DNA of 64,000 bases from Leptospira jelokensis (GCF_004769635.1 NZ_RQGH01000035.1:14904-78903); one strand, 5' to 3'. Shown: positions 1 through 8,894, counted from the first letter of the stretch. Notes: a model not told the origin generated them from the sequence alone. Program-made: numbers and translations.

Positions 1-3000
1 TACTTTCCAATTTCCCTTCATTATTCAGAATGTCCGTAACAACAGAGTATCCACCTTCTGAATTCCTGTTCTGTTTGGTTATCCTAAGTTTCTGAATATC
101 CTTGTCGAATTTGAAAGATTGCTTCTCATTCGGTTCTGTATCTCCTGGTAGAATTTCACTCTTTTCATTCAGGAATGGATCGTAATCTTTTTTTAGGCTT
201 GCTCCGTTTGCCGAAATTTCTTCGACTAGTGCATCAGTTGAGGCATCATATCTTTTTACAGTTTTGTGACCTAAACTATTTGTTTCCCCAATAACATTAA
301 TTCCTGAAAGCGAATCGTATTCTGTAAATACCTCCCCCATCCCTGGGATATTCTTAGTTTGCACTCTTCCTAAGTCATCATAAGCCATTTGAATTTTACT
401 TTGATCAGAAGAACCTGGAAAGGAAATAACTTCTGCTACTAAGCCTTGATTGGTATAGAGAAATTCTTCATCCGAGATCAATTCAGATTTAATGAATTGT
501 TTTATCCTATTCGGTCTTCCTATGTAATAATTCTCAAAACTTATGCTGTTGTCAAAATTTGAGTCTTCCGTCTTTAACAATACTCCATTAAAGTAAGACT
601 TATTGGAGAGAGCATTACCATAGTTATCAAAAACAATTTGCATTTCTTCTTTTTTATAAAGATTAGAATCAATATACGAATTGGAAATTTGTGAATTCCT
701 CACAATCAAATCCGAAGCAAAAGGTTGTTTAACTTGATATGTAAAAGTAACAGTGCTTGAGGGAGAGCCATCCGAATAAAAGTTAGAAATCGACTTTTCT
801 AACCCAGCCATATTTGGTTGAGTTTGGAAATATAATGTTTCCTTCTTTGTATTGTGCAATAAGTTAGTCTCAGAAACTTTTTCGAATCCGTAATATGCCC
901 GAGAAAACAAGTCTCCCAAGTGTATTCGGAAGTTGTTATAGTCATACCTTTCAGTAATTTTATTAGAAGAACTTCTAGAAGTTATTTCATATACTTGATG
1001 TTTTGAGATTGGGACAGCGACATTAGGGTAGGATCCAGAATTAAACTCAATCGCATTCGGGAATTCGTTAGTTTTCTTGTAAGTAATTTCTGTATCAAAC
1101 CACATTCCATCACTTATTCGAACTAGATTGCTATGACTATTATTTGGAACGGCTGGAGTTATCGCTAAATTTCCACCTTCAGGAGTGTCATACAAAGCTA
1201 GTAAGCTTAATATGCTCAATAAAAAACCAGCTGACATTTTGGGCTTAGATGGAAAATACTTTGAAACAAACGCATCAAATCCTCTTTGATGCTTCGCGAA
1301 GAAGTTTTGACTCTTTCTAGTTCCATCTACATAATCTTGAATATTTTGGTAAAAATTTAAGTGGGGTACATTTAATAAAAAAGCATTCTTATCGGCTCTC
1401 AAATGAATAAGCTCCACGCGCCCATCTTGATTTAAATCCATTGCACCGAAAAATGAATCGGCATTGGTTAAGGCTCCACCGCCTACAAAACTAACTCCAT
1501 TACCGTAGCTGACATAAACGGTTGATCCATCGAAGGCAAGGATATCTGTTTTCCCATCTTGATTTACGTCAGCAAAAGTTTTCGTTTTAATAATTTCATC
1601 GCCTACTACCTCAGTTTGGTATGCCATTCCTGGTAAATAACCTTGGTTGACACCTTCTGCGAAACCACGGCCCTGATTTATATATGTGTAGAACAAGCCA
1701 TTAGGCATAAGCACACAATAGTCTGGTCTTCCATCACTATTAATATCAGCGAACCACCTATTTAGCCCCTCTTCCTTCCTATTCCCATTCCCAGTATAAA
1801 TACCACCTAACTTATATTCAATTGAGGAATTTGAATTAAGAAATATTTTCCGAACTATTACCTCTCCATTCAGGATATGCACAAATTCAGGCTTTCCATC
1901 GGAATCAAAATCCATAAATTGCCCCATGCTCTCATCATAGAATATTGGGCCTATTTCAATATGCTTCTCTGATCCAAAAAAACTACCTTGTGATAAACTA
2001 ACAGAAATTGTAGTATCATTTATTTTTTTAACATAATCCGAACGGCCGTCGCCATCAATATCAACCAAACCTCCTTTCCAGCTTAAGTCAGGAGGACTGA
2101 AAAGAAAATCAATTGGGGGGGTAACCAACGGAACACTTGGCATGGAAATAGGATCTGTAAAATTACCATTTCGAGAAAATGAAACGTGAACGTTTTGTCC
2201 ATTTGAGAATGCTAAATCAAGGTTACCATCCCCATCAACATCTCCCCATGACATAGTTGAGAAACTATTATAATTAATCCCGGAAAAATTTGGAGATATT
2301 GTAATTTCATCCATTGAAGTTGTTGGATTCTTAATGGATACTATTCTGAGTGTATTGTCATCATCACTTCCAACTAATCTTATTCCCTCAAGATTACCAT
2401 CACCATCTGTATCTCCAAAGGTGAGTAAATTATTTGGACTTTTTGTTCCAGTCATACAGGGAATAAACCATGTATTTTGAAACTGCTGACATAGGGCGCC
2501 GTAACTTGCTTTGGTGGCTTGACAACTTAGTTGCGCAGCTGGGTTTGGAATATTGCAAACCATAGTCGTGTAGGTAAGGCAATTCAAAGTTCCTAGATTA
2601 CACTCAAACTTGTCCTGAAGAGGAACTCGAGACATTGCAAATAAATTTGGAATTCTCTTTTCTACTTTGGAGCCATATGCTGAAGGCGTTTTTGAACCAT
2701 AAGTCAATTCGATGTCTTCAAATTTTCCTTCTCCAAAATTATTCGTTTCTTCTCTGGAAATTTTCGAAAGTAATTTCTCTCCTACGCTGTTTGTATTGAA
2801 ATCAAACTTATACTTTCGAACTATCGAGTTACCTACCTTAATACTTATCCCGCTTAAAATTGCGTTTTCTTGGGAACGGATGAAATTTGAAAATTTTAAG
2901 GCATTGTCATTATTATTGATATACTCAAAGGCAATTTCCCGATTCTGATAATTTATTTTTATCGGGAGTTTCCCATTTATATCAAGAGGAGTTCCATATT

Positions 3001-3571
3001 CAATATCGTAACCGACTCCAAACTTATCTTTTACGCTTGATAGACGCCACTTTTGAATTATTTCAGAATTGTAAATTGAGGAATCTCTATTTAATTGGGA
3101 TCCCCCTCCAAACGTATAAATTAATCCATTCTTATCTTTTGCTTGCCATGTAGTGGCATTTATACTTTTAAAAACAAACAGAGATTCTGGTTTGGTCCTA
3201 AAAACTCCGTCTTCAGAAGTAGGAACCAATTCCCCTCCCATAGTTGAAGTGTACGAACCTAATCCGTGATCATAGGATCCGCGAACATCTCTCTCGATAC
3301 TATGCTGAATATTTATTTCCCATCCCCTGCCAAGTAAACCACTAGGGAGTTCAGAGTTATAAGTTAACTGAAGATTTGGAGCAATCTCCTTCAATGCAGT
3401 AGGAATTTCTATTTTAAAAACTGCAACTGCATTACCATATTGATCAACGGTGACAGTGGGGAGTTTTTGTGGTGGTTTATCAATCCAAAAATCTAAGAGC
3501 GTAAAACTTGAAAAGGTATAAAAAGCAAAAAATAAAAATATTACAAATCTTGTTTTTGAAAAATCCAACAT
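1..3571 (-). CDS. SpvB / FG-GAP / Rhs-like large secreted protein, 3' end outside the window
   Basis: The minus frame is open from ATG 3571 to the window edge (about 1190 codons) and no stop is met, so the C-terminus is missing. The first ~28 residues are hydrophobic (signal peptide or anchor). The next ~70 residues (QYGNAV, LTYNS, GLLGRGWEI) resemble the SpvB/TcdB N-terminal domain. The middle carries at least seven FG-GAP/VCBS calcium-loop motifs, for example DVDGDGNLD, DIDGDGRSD and DVNQDGKTD. The end turns into Rhs/YD-type sequence (TEYDSLSG, NSLGHKTVKRYDAS). The family is known from Tc and Rhs toxins and wall-associated proteins in which a shell encloses a variable C-terminal effector. 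The likely role is an exported toxin or surface protein; the effector would lie beyond base 1. It is transcribed away from the phage genes and could be a phage-borne cargo gene or a chromosomal neighbour. Confidence 0.85.
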   Translation of the reverse strand, partial: MLDFSKTRFVIFLFFAFYTFSSFTLLDFWIDKPPQKLPTVTVDQYGNAVAVFKIEIPTALKEIAPNLQLTYNSELPSGLLGRGWEINIQHSIERDVRGSYDHGLGSYTSTMGGELVPTSEDGVFRTKPESLFVFKSINATTWQAKDKNGLIYTFGGGSQLNRDSSIYNSEIIQKWRLSSVKDKFGVGYDIEYGTPLDINGKLPIKINYQNREIAFEYINNNDNALKFSNFIRSQENAILSGISIKVGNSIVRKYKFDFNTNSVGEKLLSKISREETNNFGEGKFEDIELTYGSKTPSAYGSKVEKRIPNLFAMSRVPLQDKFECNLGTLNCLTYTTMVCNIPNPAAQLSCQATKASYGALCQQFQNTWFIPCMTGTKSPNNLLTFGDTDGDGNLEGIRLVGSDDDNTLRIVSIKNPTTSMDEITISPNFSGINYNSFSTMSWGDVDGDGNLDLAFSNGQNVHVSFSRNGNFTDPISMPSVPLVTPPIDFLFSPPDLSWKGGLVDIDGDGRSDYVKKINDTTISVSLSQGSFFGSEKHIEIGPIFYDESMGQFMDFDSDGKPEFVHILNGEVIVRKIFLNSNSSIEYKLGGIYTGNGNRKEEGLNRWFADINSDGRPDYCVLMPNGLFYTYINQGRGFAEGVNQGYLPGMAYQTEVVGDEIIKTKTFADVNQDGKTDILAFDGSTVYVSYGNGVSFVGGGALTNADSFFGAMDLNQDGRVELIHLRADKNAFLLNVPHLNFYQNIQDYVDGTRKSQNFFAKHQRGFDAFVSKYFPSKPKMSAGFLLSILSLLALYDTPEGGNLAITPAVPNNSHSNLVRISDGMWFDTEITYKKTNEFPNAIEFNSGSYPNVAVPISKHQVYEITSRSSSNKITERYDYNNFRIHLGDLFSRAYYGFEKVSETNLLHNTKKETLYFQTQPNMAGLEKSISNFYSDGSPSSTVTFTYQVKQPFASDLIVRNSQISNSYIDSNLYKKEEMQIVFDNYGNALSNKSYFNGVLLKTEDSNFDNSISFENYYIGRPNRIKQFIKSELISDEEFLYTNQGLVAEVISFPGSSDQSKIQMAYDDLGRVQTKNIPGMGEVFTEYDSLSGINVIGETNSLGHKTVKRYDASTDALVEEISANGASLKKDYDPFLNEKSEILPGDTEPNEKQSFKFDKDIQKLRITKQNRNSEGGYSVVTDILNNEGKLES

Positions 3572-3686
3572 AAAAGAATTCCTTTAATAGCATCTTTTCT
3601 TTAGCTTACGGAGTACTAACGAGAGCAGGTTAGTCTGGGGAAAAGCTAATTGTCAAATTTTTTAGAATTGAGGGACTTTCATTTTG

Positions 3687-3732
3687 AACGTTAAAAACGT
3701 TTTTTAGACGATTTTAGAACGTTCCCAACGTT
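3687..3732. promoter_or_regulatory. Paired GAACGTT boxes upstream of the SpvB-like gene
   Basis: AACGTT occurs four times, at 3687, 3696, 3718 and 3727. It forms two copies of GAACGTT-N3-AACGTT whose starts are 31 bp apart, about three helical turns. They lie about 115–160 bp upstream of the SpvB-like start codon on an AT-rich background. This looks like a cooperative regulator-binding site; the regulator is unknown. Confidence 0.45.
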
Positions 3733-4173
3733 ATTTTTCATTTTTTTTTCTTGAACCAAGTTCAAAATTATTTTTCGAATAATTTTCCCTGTTATTTCTC
3801 CAATTTGCGATAGCATATTCCTTTCTATTATCTTTCCATAATATTAATATCTTTCGATTATGATATATAGAATGAATTAGTTTCTACACTCCAATCAGAG
3901 GCTTTCTTGACGTATTTTACTCAGTTAAATCTTCCCTTGCGAATGGTCATTCTTCGAATCTCCTCCATGGATCCAGTTTATTCAAGAAAACGAGAAAATG
4001 AGTAGCGAATAGGATGTGCAATCTCTCTCCGGATGTTCCTCTTTCAAAAAATGATTATATTCCATACTAATCTCTGGACTTGAATTGCAGAATCAATGTA
4101 TAGCTTGATCCTTGTGACTTTTATCATTCGCTATTGGTTCTAATTGCGACTATGCCTCCATTCGCATCCCTGG
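3733..4173. other. Gene-free AT-rich stretch
   Basis: No credible coding frame was seen on either strand between the GAACGTT boxes and the iterons. The stretch is AT-rich and contains scattered GCGAAT/ATTCGC words, for example near 3944, 3994, 4127 and 4160, which resemble degenerate copies of the iteron core that follows. It may be part of the replication origin. Confidence 0.4.
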
Positions 4174-4237
4174 TAGCGAATACGTATTCGCGTCTAAGAT
4201 AGCGACTGTACATTCGCGTTCTAGATAGCGAATGCAT
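4174..4237. repeat. 26-bp iterons with palindromic cores (candidate origin)
   Basis: TAGCGA starts at 4174, 4200 and 4226, a period of exactly 26 bp. Unit 1 contains the perfect 16-bp palindrome GCGAATACGTATTCGC (4176–4191), unit 2 the one-mismatch version GCGACTGTACATTCGC (4202–4217), and unit 3 is truncated after GCGAATGCAT. Units 1 and 2 both continue with CGCGT(C/T)CTA-like sequence. Iterons of this size beside a rep gene normally bind the initiator. Here they lie 3' of the putative rep gene rather than in its promoter. Confidence 0.55.
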
Positions 4238-4493
4238 ATATATCTCTATATTATATCTCAATAATTAAATAGAGAAATCGCCTCCGGCTCTTTTTGCCGC
4301 TTGCGTAAGCGATAAGAGGAAAAACAATCTAAGAAGACATTCTCGAATCGTCATAATTTCGATCAGATTTAATTTCTAGCCACGTCGAACTCCTAGGTTA
4401 AGTCTAAGGTAGGTCGGGCCGAAAAAAACGATTCTGAAGCAATCTATAGCGTTTTCGAATCTTGTCAGATTTATCTCCTGAAGCTCCCCTACT

Positions 4494-5045
4494 CTAGCTC
4501 AAAATTGGCGACCGAAGTGAGAAAGAATTCCAAAAGATTTTGTCCTTCCCATTCAAGAACTCTGGACCAGAAATTCCCTGCAACCGTTCGCGAGTGCTTG
4601 GCGGTAGTTTTGCAGCCCAATTCAAAAATTCATTCCAAAGATCCTTGGATCCCTTCTTATGAGTTTTTTGTACTTTTGATGTACTTGGTACAAAGGCGGC
4701 ACCACTGGAATGCGAGTCAGCATAGGATTTTTGTGGAAGGTCGGTTGGATTTACTGAGGCTCTCGCTTCTGATTTCAATCCTAGGCAGTAAGATAATTCT
4801 CTCTTTCTTCCATCGAATGATTTCTGAGAGATGAGGTTCAATCTCTTCAGTTTTGTAATCATCTTGGAAATCGTATCGGGTTTTTTGTTTAGAAGGGTCG
4901 CAAAGTATGCATTTGATGCAAAACATCCCCTAGCGAGCGTTAAAGATCGAATTTCAGAGAGTAAATATTTCTCTGAGACTGTTAATTGGTGAAGGCATTC
5001 GATCTCTCTCGGGATCCAAATGCCAGTTCGATTTGAATGTTTCAT
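4494..5045 (-). CDS. Putative plasmid-type replication protein (winged-helix)
   Basis: This 183-residue protein has a helix-turn-helix/winged-helix segment over roughly residues 18–85 (EYLL..IRSL, ACFASNAYFATLL-like spacing, TISKMITKLKRLNLI). Such folds occur in plasmid and phage initiators and in DnaD/RepA N-terminal domains. The second half is a polar linker followed by a Trp-rich tail (LWNEFLNWAAKLP). It is last in a minus-strand run after parA and parB and sits beside 26-bp iterons, the usual makeup of a low-copy replicon. Calling it Rep is inference from context plus fold; a transcription factor is the alternative. The start is ATG 5045. Confidence 0.55.
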   Translation of the reverse strand: MKHSNRTGIWIPREIECLHQLTVSEKYLLSEIRSLTLARGCFASNAYFATLLNKKPDTISKMITKLKRLNLISQKSFDGRKRELSYCLGLKSEARASVNPTDLPQKSYADSHSSGAAFVPSTSKVQKTHKKGSKDLWNEFLNWAAKLPPSTRERLQGISGPEFLNGKDKIFWNSFSLRSPILS

Positions 5046-5654
5046 TTTCAGGAATCCTATTTTGCGAAAAGGACATGCCTTCGGCCAGAAGCTAGTTCGC
5101 TATTTTTTAGGCCAATGAAGCAAAAGGTTCCCTCCCCTACTCCGGTAGTAAGATTGAGAATCGCTAATTGCGTCTTTTCTGGATTCCTTTGGGGGTTTCC
5201 AGACTGCTTACGACGGCAATGTGGTAGTGCCGGTCTTTCTGCATGTCGCGAAAGACGTGTACGAGTATTTATGTCTGAAACATTCCTGTCAAGCCTAATG
5301 TGACATATTTCTGTTATGATCTCTTGGGGGGAAGAACTGTGTCCTGGCGGGCTACCACACCTACCAGGACGTAAGCAATCTGAGTGATTAATCAAATAAT
5401 AAACATGGGTACGATTTTGTGTACACAATTTTTTTTCCTGATGAAGTTTTTTTTGAAAAAATCGTACGACCAAATTTGGTCAGCGAATTGGTCACTTAAA
5501 GAAGGGAAAGTTTCGAGTTGAGATGAGTGTTATGATCTTTTGGTTTTAATCGCAGAAGAAGAAAAGTTCTAATTCTTTCATCATGACCATTGCAGAACAG
5601 TTATGAGATGCTAAAGTTTATAGTTATCCTGAAAATAGATTGAGGATCTGCTAG
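5046..5654. other. Gene-free region rich in inverted repeats between rep and parB
   Basis: Two overlapping open frames here (minus 138 codons, plus 88 codons) have low-complexity, Arg/Pro/Ser-rich translations and no ribosome site, so I treat them as non-coding. The first half is richer in GC than its surroundings. Perfect inverted repeats are GTCTTTC/GAAAGAC (5233–5256), GTCCTGG/CCAGGAC (5341–5370), GTACGATTTT/AAAATCGTAC (5409–5467), the palindrome TTGTGTACACAA (5417–5428) and GACCAAATTTGGTC (5468–5481). The position, just upstream of rep and downstream of parB, suits an origin, a centromere (parS) or a copy-control RNA. Confidence 0.45.
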
Positions 5655-6206
5655 CTATCTTATCTTTCGGATTTCTTTCTCTAAAGTTTCTGCTTTGGTT
5701 TTGAGTTTGTTTACTTTTTCCTGGATCCAACCGCGGAGGATTTGTTTTTCTTCCTTAGCAAGATTCTTCCCTTCTTTAAAATCTTTGTAGATTTCGTCAG
5801 GCTTTCTTTTCGGATTAATCTCTCTCTCTTCATCCTTAGATTCTTTGTCGGATTCTGCAAGAAGCTGAAGAGCTTCCCTCAGAGAAAGGGACACGCGTGT
5901 CCCTTCTAGCCTTGCTCGGTGGTCGTGAATGTATAAATACCTTTTTGCATGACGGTATGAAAATTCAAAGTTGTTAGCATCGAACCAAGGTTTGAATTTT
6001 CCGTAACCAAGTTCCTTTCGTTTCTTATCCAGCATCTCTCCAATTAAGAGTGAATTCTGGATAGATTTTTCAATGTAGGTCCCAATCTGCCTGTGAAGTA
6101 CATTTATTGTTTCAATATCTCCTTTCGGAATATTTGCTGAAACTTCCGATCTACTACCGGGTCGATCGCCAAGGAAATTACCAATTAGTTTATTCCGATC
6201 GCTCAT
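5655..6206 (-). CDS. parB: ParB-like partition partner (DUF3102-like)
   Basis: This 183-residue protein follows parA with a 4-bp ATGA overlap, the classic coupling of plasmid partition genes. It lacks the ParB/Spo0J nuclease-like domain. Residues ~35–95 instead show the pattern ..IGEMLDKKRKEL..GKFKPWF.....FSYRHAKRY.., which resembles the DUF3102/Kfra-type DNA-binding module found in Leptospira replicon partition proteins. The last ~70 residues are strongly charged and probably coiled-coil (KVNKLKTKAETLEKEI). Its role as the centromere-binding partner of ParA is inferred from gene order. The gene symbol is positional rather than based on sequence identity. Confidence 0.65.
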   Translation of the reverse strand: MSDRNKLIGNFLGDRPGSRSEVSANIPKGDIETINVLHRQIGTYIEKSIQNSLLIGEMLDKKRKELGYGKFKPWFDANNFEFSYRHAKRYLYIHDHRARLEGTRVSLSLREALQLLAESDKESKDEEREINPKRKPDEIYKDFKEGKNLAKEEKQILRGWIQEKVNKLKTKAETLEKEIRKIR

Positions 6207-6922
6207 AGGACTTCCTTAACAAGTTTTTCTAGGTCATCCCATATATCCAAAGACTCGCTGAAGATCTTTCCAAGTGTTGCTGACTTTACAAATTGTGCAC
6301 TCTTTGGAACGAAACTCTTTGTTACGTTTTGAAGTCCCGAATCATAAATCCTTTCAGCATCTTTTTGAGAGACATTAAAAGGCACACAGATTGGATCTGG
6401 TGCTTCAAGTTTTCTACATGCTCGATCTATGAGTTTGAATCCTTGAAGGGTCCATCTCGAAAATCCTATTGGACAAATGACTGAAGTTGAAAGGTGTAAT
6501 GCTAAGAATAATTCGTAGGTTAAAGAAGGTGGCGTATCAAAAATAACAAAATCTATCTTGTTTGTTTCGCAAAAATTCTCCAAGTTTTTTCTAAATCGAA
6601 TCATCGATGACGGATCGTTTGATAGTTCCAAGTGAGCTCCAGCTAGGTCCGGAGTTGCTGGCAGAATATAGAGATTATCTATGACTCTTATCGATTCATC
6701 AAGTCTGGATTCACCTATGAGAACTGTGAAAAGATTCCTCTCTTCTAAAGCCTCTACAGTTTCCTCCCGAAGGAAAAAATCTGTTAAATTGTTGTTTGGA
6801 TCGGCATCGACAAGTAAGACTTTTTTGCTCGGAAAAACCTTCTGAATAGAAGCTCCCAGATAGATAGAAAGAGTGGTTTTTCCCACTCCGCCTTTTAAAG
6901 AGGCAATCGAAATAACTTTCAT
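6203..6922 (-). CDS. parA: ParA-family partition ATPase
   Basis: This 239-residue P-loop ATPase has the deviant Walker A motif KGGVGKTT at residues 10–17, the switch motif DADPNNNLTDFF near residue 40, and a Walker B-like segment FVIFDTPPS around residue 118. The short length and lack of an N-terminal HTH place it with type Ib/small plasmid ParA proteins. It separates replicon copies together with the DNA-binding partner encoded directly downstream. The neighbouring divergent gene starts about 170 bp away across a region with a 17-bp palindrome, which could be the par operator. Confidence 0.93.
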   Translation of the reverse strand: MKVISIASLKGGVGKTTLSIYLGASIQKVFPSKKVLLVDADPNNNLTDFFLREETVEALEERNLFTVLIGESRLDESIRVIDNLYILPATPDLAGAHLELSNDPSSMIRFRKNLENFCETNKIDFVIFDTPPSLTYELFLALHLSTSVICPIGFSRWTLQGFKLIDRACRKLEAPDPICVPFNVSQKDAERIYDSGLQNVTKSFVPKSAQFVKSATLGKIFSESLDIWDDLEKLVKEVL

Positions 6923-7048
6923 TTATGGAGTAGTCTTTTCACTAGTACTTTCGATTCAATCAAAATCTTTTTTTCGAAGAATTTCTAAGAGAATTGAGCA
7001 GAAATTACGCGAAAAGAAAAAAGATGGGAAAGTAAAGGCAGGCAGAAA

Positions 7049-7065
7049 TTCTGTAAATTACAGAA
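7049..7065. promoter_or_regulatory. 17-bp palindrome in the divergent parA/GHKL region
   Basis: TTCTGTAA-A-TTACAGAA is a perfect palindrome with one central base. It lies 30 bp before the likely start of the GHKL gene and about 130 bp upstream of parA. It could be an operator for either gene. Confidence 0.4.
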
Positions 7066-7094
7066 CTAAATTAAAGAATAGTTTCAAAATAGAG

Positions 7095-8069
7095 ATGAAA
7101 GAAATAATTTTGCCCAAATATGTATTTGATGAGCTTTTCGATTTCATTGAAGCTATTTCTTTCGAAACAGATGAACACGATTCTGTGGTTTTCGATTTCG
7201 CATATGTCGAAAATTATTCGCCTGTGGCTCTCGTTGCAATTATTTGCCGAGTCAAATACCTTCAGTCCATCAAAGCCAAAGTGTATTTCAGAAACCATGA
7301 TTCCTTTAGAGCGCTTACATATTTTCAAAGAATGAATTTTTTCTCAATATGTAACCTCAACATGGATGAGAAATTTAAAAGGCACGATTCGAACGGCAAC
7401 TTTCAAGAAATTCAAGAATTCGGAAGATTGGGAGGTTCAGTCGAGAAGTTATCAGAAGGTATTGCACTTTGCTGTATTCCGGAATCTGAGCGGTGGAAGA
7501 TTGACGATTACGAGGAAAACTCGGAGATATATGATTTAGTAGTTTATGCAGTCTCTGAATTGATAAATAATGTCTTTCAGCATTCGGGAAGCAATGGTTA
7601 TATATCAGCGCAAGTTTATAGAAAAGGTGAGCTCGTCAGACTGGGGATTGCCGACTAAGGAATAGGAATACTTAATAGCTTCAAAAACAATCTCTCTCCT
7701 CATTTCAATGAATCTTGGTCTGATTCCGATGCAATAAGGGCAGCGTTGCAGGCTAAAATTTCATCGAAGAACCATATTGCGTCACCTTTCTCCACTCCTG
7801 TGAATGCCGGGGTTGGCCTTTCAATTTTGAAAAAATTATCCGAAAAATTAGAGGGTAAGTTTTGTCTTGTCTCAGGTAGAGGTATAATAGAAAATGCTCA
7901 GTTAAAGGAATTTCCAGACGATATTTACTACAATGGAGTAGCTATCAACATTTCTTTCAAGAAATCCAAACTCGAAGTTTTTCAAGAAGCGTTGATGGAG
8001 ACAAAATTGGAATTGGGTCTAATAAATAGGGCTAGAAACTTTAAGGAGGTTATTGGCGATGACGTTTAA
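7095..8069 (+). pseudogene. GHKL-type ATPase gene interrupted by an in-frame TAA
   Basis: One frame runs from ATG 7095 to TAA 8067–8069 with a single internal stop, TAA 7656–7658 (codon 188). The N-terminal ~140 residues look like a STAS-like regulatory part. Next comes a HATPase N-box (SELINNVFQHSG, about residues 154–165), then AD-stop-GIGI. AD-x-GIGI is the DxGxG ADP-binding box of Bergerat-fold kinases and anti-sigma factors, so the stop replaces the x residue. After it the frame continues with normal HATPase sequence (GVGLSILKKLSEKL, the G2-type box). A CAA-to-TAA change would suffice. As read, the product would be a truncated protein without a complete nucleotide pocket. Readthrough or a sequencing error are alternatives. 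The start is uncertain because no strong ribosome site precedes 7095. Confidence 0.75.
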
Positions 8070-8370
8070 AATATTTGATCATATTGGAAAATCTGGATTG
8101 GATTCTGACAAAGCTGTAAGGTTTATAAATGAAGTTGTTGTACCAAACTCAATAACTTCCGAAGAAAAAATAGTCTTAGATTTCTTTGGTATTCACAATG
8201 TAAACAGTTCATTCGTGAACGCTTTATTTCTAAACCTATTTGTAAAATTTGGATCTGAAATTGTTTCAAACAGATTGAAAGTAATTAATTGTCGAAGTAA
8301 CATAGCTGATATTGTAGAAGCTGGCATTGATTACTCCTTTGAAAGATCGAAAGAACTCATTGCAACTTAA
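8059..8370 (+). CDS. STAS-like (DUF4325-type) regulatory protein
   Basis: This 103-residue protein starts at ATG 8059, nine bases after a perfect AAGGAGG (8043–8049), and overlaps the end of the GHKL gene by 11 bp. The sequence KIVLDFFGIHNVNSSFVNALFLNLFVKFG matches, in shape, the β-strand–helix core of STAS-like DUF4325 proteins, which commonly pair with small GHKL ATPases in a phosphorylation or sequestration switch like anti-sigma/anti-anti-sigma partners. With the upstream ATPase broken, its partner function may be lost. Its target is not visible from the sequence. Confidence 0.6.
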   Translation: MTFKIFDHIGKSGLDSDKAVRFINEVVVPNSITSEEKIVLDFFGIHNVNSSFVNALFLNLFVKFGSEIVSNRLKVINCRSNIADIVEAGIDYSFERSKELIAT

Positions 8371-8614
8371 TAATTTAATCAAGATATTCTGAACCTTAAT
8401 CATCTCCTTAGATGACAAAACGGGTCTTCCTTTGCAAACCGTGAATAGTCATTACTGAAAACAAACTGAAACTATTATCTTATGCATTCGTTTTAGGATT
8501 TAATTTAACGAAGGCTGTTTGTAATAAATTTCCCATTCCGAAAAATATACCTATAAATTATGTCACATCATATGGACAAATTAAACGAATCTGAACAAAA
8601 AAAATAAGAAATGA

Positions 8615-8815
8615 GTGATTTCTGTCCCAGGGAAATACTACTATACAAATGTGGAGTTAAATAAAGAGACAAGAAAGGAGATAATTAAAGAAGAACTTTG
8701 GCAGTTTGCCGAATCTCTTCTCCATTCTGAGGAGTCAGTAGAAAACCTCATAGAAGAATTTTTTGCCAAATTAGAGGGCAGGGTATTGGAGGTCATAGAG
8801 CGAGAGGAGGCTTAA
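8615..8815 (+). CDS. Small acidic protein of unknown function
   Basis: The translation is 66 residues from GTG 8615, rich in Glu and likely helical (EIIKEELWQFAESLLH..ESVENLIEEFFAKLEG). The start lacks a clear ribosome site. The gene is immediately followed by AGGAGG and a 14-codon frame from ATG 8817 (two Cys, ends TAA 8861), which may be a leader or a decayed gene. I do not recognise the family. Confidence 0.45.
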   Translation: MISVPGKYYYTNVELNKETRKEIIKEELWQFAESLLHSEESVENLIEEFFAKLEGRVLEVIEREEA

Positions 8816-8894
8816 AATGTCAAAAAAATCGGAAAATCCTACTTGCAGATGTTACCTATAAGTATAGAACAATAACTAATCTAGGAAACTACTG

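Noticed and set aside
4505..4834. Plus-strand 109-codon frame opposite rep
   Set aside because: Antisense shadow of the Rep-like gene; no ribosome site or domain.
5057..5473. Minus-strand 138-codon frame (and plus 5037–5303)
   Set aside because: Arg/Pro/Ser-rich composition, no ribosome site, and the region is dense in inverted repeats; more likely non-coding control DNA.
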